A DNA stretch of 64,000 nt from an uncultured Oscillospiraceae bacterium (GTDB lineage Bacteria; Bacillota; Clostridia; Oscillospirales; Oscillospiraceae). Positions 1 to 6,116 of the stretch are shown in pieces. The notes beneath the pieces are model-generated. The model saw only the letters and a program-made list of their open reading frames with translations, made no database searches and was not told the DNA's origin. The DNA lies in the NCBI GenBank assembly GCA_947629795.1, contig CANRFC010000001.1:62001-126000 (forward strand). Reading direction: 5' to 3'. Positions within the stretch are counted from its first letter, which is position 1. Every line of letters begins with the position of its first letter. Made by a program: the position numbers and the translations under genes.

Positions 1-108
1 CGGTTCCTGCGTCTCCTCTTCCCCCAGGGCAAACGCCGAGGTCGGAAGCATGGAGATCAGCATGGCCGCGCAGAGCATAGACGCCGTCATTCTCTTCAAG
101 CTTTTCAT
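1..108 (-). CDS. Secreted protein, N-terminal fragment (runs off left edge)
   Basis: Only the first 36 codons are inside the window. The ATG lies at 108-106, preceded by an AGGAGG ribosome binding site (complement of 118-123) with a 9-nt spacer, which fixes the start. The peptide is a textbook Sec signal: a basic start (MKSLKR), a hydrophobic core rich in Ala, Met and Leu, and a probable signal peptidase I site after SAFA at about residue 27, followed by an acidic mature start (LGEEETQEP). The gene is transcribed in the same direction as its neighbours but has its own promoter and lies beyond a terminator, so it is probably a separate transcription unit. Nothing can be said about the mature protein, because it is outside the window. 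The export signal is seen directly; function is unknown. Confidence 0.85.
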   Translation of the reverse strand, partial: MKSLKRMTASMLCAAMLISMLPTSAFALGEEETQEP

Positions 109-117
109 GGTAAAATT

Positions 118-123
118 CCTCCT
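118..123 (-). promoter_or_regulatory. Ribosome binding site of the left-edge secreted protein
   Basis: The minus strand reads AGGAGG here, nine bases before the ATG at 108. It is a full anti-16S match and supports the small edge fragment as a genuine gene start. Confidence 0.85.
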
Positions 124-207
124 GCCGAGTATTGATACCAGCTTCATAAGTAGCCGTTTAAGCTCGTACATATTTTCTGGTGCCGATAGAACGCACCAGT
201 TTATGGT

Positions 208-216
208 ATTATAGCA
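208..216 (-). promoter_or_regulatory. Extended -10 promoter for the left-edge gene
   Basis: The minus strand reads TGCTATAAT (216 to 208): a perfect TATAAT with the TGn extension. The -35 region at normal spacing is poor (TTCCAT), which is typical of extended -10 promoters. Transcription would start near position 200, leaving a leader of roughly 90 nt before the ATG at 108. The preceding gene's terminator lies just upstream at 323-358. Confidence 0.65.
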
Positions 217-322
217 CCAAAATTATGTAAATGGAAGTGCAAATCCCGGATTTTTCCCCTCTTTTTTCCGTTGGCTTCCTGGTAAATTCATGAAATTTGT
301 AAAATTTTACCAGTTGCTGAGT

Positions 323-358
323 AAAACAAAACCTGACAGCCACGTCAGGTTTTGTTTT
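323..358 (-). terminator. Intrinsic terminator, perfect 15-bp inverted repeat
   Basis: AAAACAAAACCTGAC (323-337) and its exact reverse complement (344-358) flank a 6-nt loop. Read on the minus strand the stem ends in a TTTTGTTTT tract, so the hairpin is followed by a U-rich tail. It lies 14 nt past the stop of the 1,076-residue ORF. Because both arms are A/T-rich at their outer ends it could work in either direction, but no gene converges from the left. Confidence 0.9.
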
Positions 359-372
359 TGGGCCTTTGAATT

Positions 373-3300
373 TCAACATCGCTGCACGGAACTGGCCTGG
401 CCGGCACGGCTCGCCAACACCTCCGGCGGCAGGACCCAAGCCACCGCCAACACCTCTGCCGTCTCATCCTTTGGCAGCTCTGTGGCGGAACCGCCGGTCT
501 CCTCCGCAGGTGCCTTGGTCTCCTCCGCATCGGTCGTCTGTGTCCCTTCTGCCGCGCCGGCATTCCCATCCGTGGGAGTCTTTTCCTCATTCTCTGTTGC
601 CGTTGTCCCATCAGGTTTCTGCGTCTGCGCAGCTGACGGGGTTTCCGGCTCCGTAGGCTCCGTTGTCTCTGTTGGCTTTTGCGTCTCTTCCGGAATAGGA
701 GTCTCCGTGGTCGGTTCAGAGGGCTCCGGTTCGATGGTCTCCTCTGTCGGCTTCTGCGATGTCTCCGGCTCAGGGCTGTCCGTGGACTCCGGCGTGGGAC
801 TCTCAGTCTCCGGCTCTGTGGTCTCAACCGGCGTATCCACCTTCTCACCGGTCCCCGGTTGGAATATCTCTTCCAAATCTGTAACCTCAGCCTCCTGTTG
901 GACCTCCGCTAACTGGAGGCCTTCTGGCAACAGCATTTCGATAATAACCAGTTCTGGATCTTCTGTTATGCTGATCCACTGCAAATTCCAACCACTTTTT
1001 TCTGTTGTCGCCTTTGCGGCAGCTTGATGACTGAACCCTTCTACCTCAATGTGATTTTTCACCACGGTTTTGTAGCTGATCCGCAAAATGCTGTCACAGC
1101 CCAGGAATCGAATACCACACTTGCTTTCAATTATATTTTCAATGTCTATAATTGTATCGCCAGTATCTGTGACCACCTGGGTACAGTTGTCTGACTTCGT
1201 CTTGGTCCTCTCATCCTCCGAAAGCACTTCCTGAACTGTCGCAATAATGTCTTCAACATTTCCAGCTATGCTGATAGTATTCGACTCGGAAATTGAACTT
1301 GGCTTCCAGGAGTAATCGCCGTCATTCAGTGCACTGTCCGCCTTAACACCCGCTCCCATAAGATACGCTTGCACCTGTTTCCACGTCATTTGCGCATAGC
1401 CGCCATCCGTAACGAGTGCGGACAGGAAGTCCTCCCAGCCATCCTTTCCGCTCTTTCCATAGCACAAGGTCGCCAATGTATCCAACTTCTTCGATATCTC
1501 TGTTACGTCTGCCGCATCGCTGCCGGAATAGAATCCTTGGTCTACTCCGCTTACAGGCTTTTTCTTGAGCTTTAGCTGATCCAAATACTTCGCGATCTGC
1601 TCCTGCAGCTTTGCATCGTCTCCTCGGACCGATTCTCCAGTCCACTTCCTATTGATCGTACTCGCCTCTACCAGCAGTTCCTTTATCACCTCGTCTGGGT
1701 CAAATCTAACTTCGCCCGGACGAAGTCCGTCACCTTGCTCTGTCCACCAATAGGTCTCTCCAACAGGCGACGCATTGTATACGCCCCCATTGAAAAGGCC
1801 ATCTTGGGTTTGTAGCCAGCTCAGTTCCGTCGGATCAACGATCCCTGCCGCATATGCATTTTGCACCAAGGCTTCCATCAAATTCTTGAACTCGTCCAAA
1901 TTGTCACTGGCAAAATGTTCAAGTTTGCTAAACCCGTCCCCAGCCTTTCGCTGATCCTCAGGTAGGTCTGCTTTTGCAAGGAACAATTTGTTAACTGCAT
2001 CGGCCTGCAAGGTTTTCCAAGCATTTGGATTTGGTGTACTGCCTGTCACACCTGTGCTGCTTACTGCCGCCTGAAGCATCTCTTTTAATGTTGTCAAAAC
2101 TGCTGGGCGGGTTCCACTTCCGTCAGCCTGCCACCAATAGGTGTAATTCGTGTCAATCTTTGACGGATCAGGCTCATATATGCCCCCATTAAACAGAGCA
2201 TTAGCCGTGGTACTATCACCAACGTCATATCGAACATAATAGACATTATCACTAATTGGCGTATAGAGGTAACTTGTATAGTCTAGCCCCTCCCCCGGCT
2301 CATAGCACGCCTTCACATAATATACCTTGTCCTTTTCCAACTCAGAAAAATCCTGGAAATGAAAATAGCTGGACTCTCCGCTGGTGGTATAATTTCTAAA
2401 TCCGTTTACGTTGGCAGGGATATCGCAGTTGTCGTTGTTGACCGGAACCGGCTTGCAGTCCACCAACTCACCGCGGTAACCGCCCATGGTCGTCCACACA
2501 TCATCCACATTATTGCTATGCACTTTCTCTGCCGGCACCACGGCCCAGCCATTGGTATAGGGATATTGCACCGCGCCCTGGTCAAGAGTCGTCTCGTTCG
2601 CCCAATCCCCGGCCTTCATGGGCTCCCACTGAATGGTCTCATCACCGTTCAGCTCGCCGCCCTTCGGGTCCTCCGCCAGGCCGCCGTTTGCCGCTGTTGC
2701 AGTCGAATTGGGCGTTCCTGACCAGCTTCCATCCGGGTCTGCCAGCACGATTCGCTTGGTGGGATGGGTATAGAAGGCATAGTCCAGCTTATTGGTCAGC
2801 TGGAAATCGTCTCCGCTATTATCATATGGTCCTGCTGTACCCGGCCCCTCTGCGGGATACGTTTCATCTCGATATGTGTCAATTCGCTTCACCGAGTCGA
2901 TCACATTGTAATAAGCGTCAGTATTTACCGTGTATTTCGACGCCCGCACATCAGTGGCGATAAAGTTCTTCTCAACGAAATCATTGACTTCCTTTCGCGC
3001 ATCTCCGGGCTCAACGCCCTGAACGCCGATCAGGGCGTTGTCCCAGTCGTAGTAGACGATGATGGCTTGATCGCCACCACCGCCCTGGGCAAAGGACAGG
3101 CTGTTCACCAGCTTGAAGCTGACGCAGGGGGTATAATCCCCCTCCGCCGGCTCAGCCGGTGCTCCATTATTCAATTTTCTCAACAAGTTTGTGGTCTTAC
3201 TCCACTTATCCGCTTCCGAATCGGCCTTATCGGGGTCCACCGCATTGACGATCTTACATTTACTCTCACTCAGCAGTTCGGACCAATAAAATTCATTGGT

Positions 3301-3603
3301 CCCACTAATATAGTACACCTGTTGTCCGGCAAAGGAGAACATAATGGTGCTGCTGGGGTCGGTAATGACTTTCAGGATCTCCTCCTCTGTGGCATACTGG
3401 ATCAGCCAATGGCCCTTCGTTCCGTCAAACCAATCATCAACATTCGTAACATCTGTCTTGGTCTCGCCAATCGTAGCTTTTCCGGCCGTAGTCGCCCAGG
3501 GCTCAAAGGCGTCCTTGTCATAGTAGAACCGCACCACACCCAGCAAGGTGCCGTCAGGCAGGACGGCCTCACCGTTGGTGGCTTCCACCATGAAATAGAG
3601 CAT
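373..3603 (-). CDS. Large stalked surface-type protein without export signal; probably the C-terminal part of a split gene
   Basis: The 1,076-residue reading frame starts at ATG 3603-3601, directly after an in-frame TGA (3606-3604), with no ribosome binding site visible upstream. It has no signal peptide. Residues 1-460 are a beta-rich region I do not recognise. A motif LFNGG(I/V)Y followed by YWW and a G-x-G-x-RP ending appears twice, at about 470-500 and 603-629, each followed by a helical stretch. Residues about 918-1040 are a Pro/Thr/Glu-rich stalk of the kind that spans cell walls; the tail (1041-1076) is not an LPXTG sorting signal. It contains ten cysteines, whereas the 758-residue ORF upstream has none. 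Much of it is also lower in GC than its neighbours. It overlaps the upstream ORF by 35 bp in another frame, so it is probably either the downstream half of a frameshifted surface protein or a translationally coupled partner. Function is unknown. Confidence 0.7.
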   Translation of the reverse strand: MLYFMVEATNGEAVLPDGTLLGVVRFYYDKDAFEPWATTAGKATIGETKTDVTNVDDWFDGTKGHWLIQYATEEEILKVITDPSSTIMFSFAGQQVYYISGTNEFYWSELLSESKCKIVNAVDPDKADSEADKWSKTTNLLRKLNNGAPAEPAEGDYTPCVSFKLVNSLSFAQGGGGDQAIIVYYDWDNALIGVQGVEPGDARKEVNDFVEKNFIATDVRASKYTVNTDAYYNVIDSVKRIDTYRDETYPAEGPGTAGPYDNSGDDFQLTNKLDYAFYTHPTKRIVLADPDGSWSGTPNSTATAANGGLAEDPKGGELNGDETIQWEPMKAGDWANETTLDQGAVQYPYTNGWAVVPAEKVHSNNVDDVWTTMGGYRGELVDCKPVPVNNDNCDIPANVNGFRNYTTSGESSYFHFQDFSELEKDKVYYVKACYEPGEGLDYTSYLYTPISDNVYYVRYDVGDSTTANALFNGGIYEPDPSKIDTNYTYWWQADGSGTRPAVLTTLKEMLQAAVSSTGVTGSTPNPNAWKTLQADAVNKLFLAKADLPEDQRKAGDGFSKLEHFASDNLDEFKNLMEALVQNAYAAGIVDPTELSWLQTQDGLFNGGVYNASPVGETYWWTEQGDGLRPGEVRFDPDEVIKELLVEASTINRKWTGESVRGDDAKLQEQIAKYLDQLKLKKKPVSGVDQGFYSGSDAADVTEISKKLDTLATLCYGKSGKDGWEDFLSALVTDGGYAQMTWKQVQAYLMGAGVKADSALNDGDYSWKPSSISESNTISIAGNVEDIIATVQEVLSEDERTKTKSDNCTQVVTDTGDTIIDIENIIESKCGIRFLGCDSILRISYKTVVKNHIEVEGFSHQAAAKATTEKSGWNLQWISITEDPELVIIEMLLPEGLQLAEVQQEAEVTDLEEIFQPGTGEKVDTPVETTEPETESPTPESTDSPEPETSQKPTEETIEPEPSEPTTETPIPEETQKPTETTEPTEPETPSAAQTQKPDGTTATENEEKTPTDGNAGAAEGTQTTDAEETKAPAEETGGSATELPKDETAEVLAVAWVLPPEVLASRAGQASSVQRC
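918..2200 (-). repeat. Two-copy LFNGG-YWW motif region in the 1,076-residue ORF
   Basis: Within the translated ORF, residues about 470-500 and 603-629 share the pattern LFNGG, I or V, Y, a short spacer with Pro, then TYWW, a few residues, G-x-G-x-RP and V. Each copy is followed by an alpha-helical segment of about 100 residues. A third, degenerate echo (ALNDGDYSWKP) is at about 758-767. I do not recognise the motif from a named family; it looks like an internally duplicated module. Confidence 0.45.
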
Positions 3604-5845
3604 TCACAACGGTCTTGAAGCTCTCGTTGGCTGAGAGACTGTTCCAGTCCCGCTCATAGTCCGCCCCGGTGATGGGGTAGATCTGGTCCACCACCTGGTC
3701 GTGGTAGGGGTTGGTGAAGGTAATGGAGCCGGCGGCCTGGGTGGAGCCGTCGTAGGTCTTGTCCTGGGCGGAGAGGGTGAAGGTCAGGGGAAGGGGGTTG
3801 ACCTTGAGCTGGAGCTTCTCGGTCACGCCGGTGGCCACCTGAGTGGGCAGGATCTGGGGCTCTACCGGGGTGGTATGACCGCTGGAGAGCTGTGCGGAGA
3901 CGATGAGGTATTTCCCGTTGGCGGAGAAGTCCTTCCCCTGGAACTTCTCATGGGCGGGGGCGATGGTGAGGTGGTCCCCGGTGGCGGCCGCGGGATACTT
4001 GCCCTGGGGATAGGTCCCATCGTCATTTCTGGCGCCGCCGAAGATCTTCAGCCAGTCTTCGCTTTCCTCCTTCAGGGTCTCGCTGTCGTAATAGTTGACA
4101 TAGAGGCCCTCGCCGGCAAACTGGTCCCGGCTGTAATACTCCACCCGGCGGGTGCGGTCGGCCAACTCCTCGCCGGGGATGCCGGTATAGACCACGCTGA
4201 CGGCAAGGCCATCCAGGTTCAGGTCCTCGCCATAGGTATATTCCCGCTTTGTGGGAAGCTCCACGATCTGGATGCTCTCAATGGAGCGGTTCATGATCAT
4301 ACCGACAGCGGTGTCGCCTCCGGTCAGGATCACCGCGCCGCTGCCGCTCTGCTCCAGGATGTAGTTCTGGTTCTTGCCGCCGGAAGCCAGGGCGGCGCTG
4401 GCCACCTTGGTGCTCCAGGTACCGGAATAGTCCGCCTGAGTCGGCTTGTTCAGGAAGTCCACCATGATGTCCAGAATGAGCTTGTCATTCCCGTAGACAG
4501 GGGTCCCGGAGGTCATCTCAAGGCTGACCCCATCCACTACATATCTGAGGGTCGAGGGGTCGGTAAAGGTGACCGAGGGCTCCTTGGCAGAGTCCTTGGG
4601 AAGGTTGGTAACGCTGGTGTAGAATTTCAGCGCCGTAGTGTTGGCATAGATGGTGTAGATGGGCCTATTGGCATCGCTGATAAACTTTTCGATTCTGATC
4701 ATCCGGGGGTAGATGTGGAGCTCGCCGGGGGCGTAGGCAAATTTGTAATTGGTGAGGGAGCCGCCGGAGAGGGTGATGTCGTAATAGCCGTTGCCGCCGT
4801 CCTTCACGTCGCTGCCGGGAGTGGCAGCGGTGGCGATATCGGGGTCGTCGTAGGTATAGCTCTGCTTCCCTGCCAGAGTGGTGAGAACGGCATTTCCGTC
4901 GGCGGCGGCATCCGTCCTCCAGGCGGCATTGACCTGGTCAAGGGCCTTCTGGTCGGGCTGGGCCAGGTCGGCGGGCTTGAAGGAAAACTTTAAGTCCAGG
5001 TTGCTCTCGCCGTAGGCCCGGTCCTGGCGGTTGGCGGTGAGGAGCAAGGTTTTCTCCTTTACAGTCAGTTTTTGGGTGGTGGCGTTGGAATGGATGGCGC
5101 TGCTGCCCTGGTCCCGGACCACGGCGATGTGCTTGCCGTTGTGGGTGCCCACGGTGAGATAGTCCTTGTAGGTGAGCTTCTGGCCCGCCGTGATGGCTTG
5201 CTCCACGGTCTGGCCGTCGCCGACATAGTAGAGCTGGAGGTGGCGGGCCTCAAAGGTCGTAACAGGGGCGCCGCTGTCGTCGTAGTGGCTGACGCCGAAG
5301 GTGATGATCTCGGAGGTCTGGTTCCTGGCGTCGTTGTTGATGGCGGGGTCACTCTCGTAGACCAGCTCGATGCGCATGGGGTTGCCCTGGCCGTCGTGAA
5401 GGGCGGGGTCGTAATACTGGCCGTAGGTGTACTCCATACGGGAGGGAGAGGAGATGACCAGGCCGGTGACCGGGCGGAGGATGACCTTGGCCTGGGCGCT
5501 GACGGTGTCCCCATCAGCCGTACCGGCGGTGGGGATATAGTAGTTTTTCTTCTGGTTGGTGACAGCGCCGGCCACCACGTCGCTCCAGCGGCTGAAGTTG
5601 GCGGGGAGCTGGCTGCCGGCGGTGAGGTCATGGAAGTAGGCACCGTCGCTCTTCTCCACGTTCTCGATCCCCACATCGAAGAGGAGCTGGGCGCTGCCGT
5701 CGGCCATCATATTGATCTGGGCGCCCTGAACAGAGAGGGTGGGAAGGTCCGCTTCCAAACTGACCACCATCAGGGTAAGGGGTGCACTCAAGGCCACGGC
5801 CACAGCCATACTGGCCGCCCGGGACATCCAGGGCCTGTCCTTCAT
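3569..5845 (-). CDS. Exported MBG/YDG and Ig-like domain protein, probably truncated by frameshift
   Basis: This 758-residue protein starts at ATG 5845 behind a strong AAGGAGG site with an 8-nt spacer. A basic start (MKDRPWMSR) and hydrophobic segment at about residues 11-30 act as signal peptide or anchor. Domains seen: an MBG-type domain at about 262-381 (LLLTANRQDRAYGESN at its start, ELHIYPR at its end); an Ig-like group 3 type domain from about 522 (I..ELPTKREYTYGEDLNLDGLAV pattern); and the beginning of a YDG domain at about 686 (LTFTLSAQDKTYDGST). The last domain stops after about 60 residues at FHGGSHQR, which looks unnatural. These families are known as structural beta modules of bacterial surface proteins, not enzymes. 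The protein has no cysteine. The next ORF begins inside its last 35 bp in another frame; one base removed near 3597-3603 would fuse the two into a protein of about 1,825 residues. Confidence 0.85.
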   Translation of the reverse strand: MKDRPWMSRAASMAVAVALSAPLTLMVVSLEADLPTLSVQGAQINMMADGSAQLLFDVGIENVEKSDGAYFHDLTAGSQLPANFSRWSDVVAGAVTNQKKNYYIPTAGTADGDTVSAQAKVILRPVTGLVISSPSRMEYTYGQYYDPALHDGQGNPMRIELVYESDPAINNDARNQTSEIITFGVSHYDDSGAPVTTFEARHLQLYYVGDGQTVEQAITAGQKLTYKDYLTVGTHNGKHIAVVRDQGSSAIHSNATTQKLTVKEKTLLLTANRQDRAYGESNLDLKFSFKPADLAQPDQKALDQVNAAWRTDAAADGNAVLTTLAGKQSYTYDDPDIATAATPGSDVKDGGNGYYDITLSGGSLTNYKFAYAPGELHIYPRMIRIEKFISDANRPIYTIYANTTALKFYTSVTNLPKDSAKEPSVTFTDPSTLRYVVDGVSLEMTSGTPVYGNDKLILDIMVDFLNKPTQADYSGTWSTKVASAALASGGKNQNYILEQSGSGAVILTGGDTAVGMIMNRSIESIQIVELPTKREYTYGEDLNLDGLAVSVVYTGIPGEELADRTRRVEYYSRDQFAGEGLYVNYYDSETLKEESEDWLKIFGGARNDDGTYPQGKYPAAATGDHLTIAPAHEKFQGKDFSANGKYLIVSAQLSSGHTTPVEPQILPTQVATGVTEKLQLKVNPLPLTFTLSAQDKTYDGSTQAAGSITFTNPYHDQVVDQIYPITGADYERDWNSLSANESFKTVVNALFHGGSHQR

Positions 5846-5853
5846 GCTTTTCC

Positions 5854-5860
5854 CCTCCTT
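5854..5860 (-). promoter_or_regulatory. Ribosome binding site of the MBG/YDG protein
   Basis: The minus strand reads AAGGAGG eight bases before ATG 5845. It decides this start over internal ATGs, and the signal peptide follows directly. Confidence 0.9.
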
Positions 5861-5935
5861 ATCTGCTAAAATTTTACATTTTTGTTGGAATTTACCTGCC
5901 TATGGGCAGACTCCGAGACATAGTGATACATTTAC

Positions 5936-5964
5936 ATAATACTCGTACATTTTAATTCTGTCAA
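5936..5964 (-). promoter_or_regulatory. Sigma-A-type promoter for the MBG/YDG protein unit
   Basis: The minus strand carries a perfect -35 TTGACA (5964-5959), a 17-bp spacer and -10 TATTAT (5941-5936). The expected start point is near 5929, leaving a leader of about 83 nt with a small hairpin (CTGCC/GGCAG, 5896-5909). This makes the 758-residue gene independently transcribed rather than dependent on the giant gene upstream. Confidence 0.88.
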
Positions 5965-6027
5965 CATAAATCGTGGGAAATATACCTATTTTTACCACAT
6001 TGTAACCCTTTTTCAGAAAACGCGCAA

Positions 6028-6055
6028 AGGCGCGCGGCCACTGGGCCGCGCGCCT
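6028..6055 (-). terminator. GC-rich hairpin terminator of the giant gene
   Basis: AGGCGCGCGGCC (6028-6039) and its exact reverse complement (6044-6055) flank a 4-nt loop. On the minus strand the stem is followed by TTTGCGCGTTTT, an interrupted U tract. It lies about 60 bp beyond the giant gene's stop and before the next promoter, the right place for a terminator. The tail is imperfect, so efficiency is uncertain. Confidence 0.65.
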
Positions 6056-6083
6056 CTGTTATGTGCTGAGTTTCCCTCCCCGG

Positions 6084-6116
6084 ATGGGGCTCCGGCTCAC
6101 GCCGGAGGCTTCCCAT
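6084..6116 (-). promoter_or_regulatory. Stem-loop abutting the giant gene's stop codon
   Basis: CTCCGGC (6090-6096) and GCCGGAG (6101-6107) form a 7-bp stem with a TCAC loop, extended by ATGGG/CCCAT (6084-6088 and 6112-6116) across a small internal loop. The structure touches the TGA at 6118-6116. It lacks a U tract, so it may be a 3'-end protective or auxiliary terminator hairpin rather than a terminator by itself. Confidence 0.5.

Larger units (their letters stand above)
109..372. other. Intergenic region between the 1,076-residue ORF and the left-edge gene
   Basis: This AT-rich 264-bp gap holds a terminator (323-358), an extended -10 promoter (208-216) and a ribosome binding site (118-123). 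There is also a weak, imperfect palindrome at 281-311 (GGTAAA and TTTACC arms, AT-rich centre) that could be an operator, but it is too degenerate to call. I see no small gene or RNA in it. Confidence 0.6.
5846..6115. other. Intergenic region between the giant gene and the MBG/YDG gene
   Basis: It holds two hairpins (6084-6116, 6028-6055), a strong promoter (5964-5936), a leader hairpin (5896-5909) and a ribosome binding site (5860-5854). No additional ORF or RNA gene is apparent. Confidence 0.75.

Noticed and set aside
163..171. Shared 9-mer CTCGTACAT here and at 5942-5950, upstream of two genes
   Set aside because: One copy lies in a promoter spacer and the other in a leader; a single 9-base match is expected by chance at this scale.
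378..480. LPKDE near the end of the 1,076-residue ORF as a sortase signal
   Set aside because: It lacks the LPXTG pattern, and the following segment is too short and polar for a membrane helix with a basic tail.
290..1027. 245-residue Ser/Val-rich open frame on the plus strand
   Set aside because: Antisense to the Pro/Thr/Glu stalk and it reads through the terminator hairpin.
3701..4993. 430-residue Gly/Val-rich open frame on the plus strand
   Set aside because: Shadow of the MBG/YDG gene; composition reflects the opposite strand's codons.
5846..5935. Riboswitch in the leader of the MBG/YDG gene
   Set aside because: Only one 5-bp hairpin is present and no conserved aptamer core was recognised.
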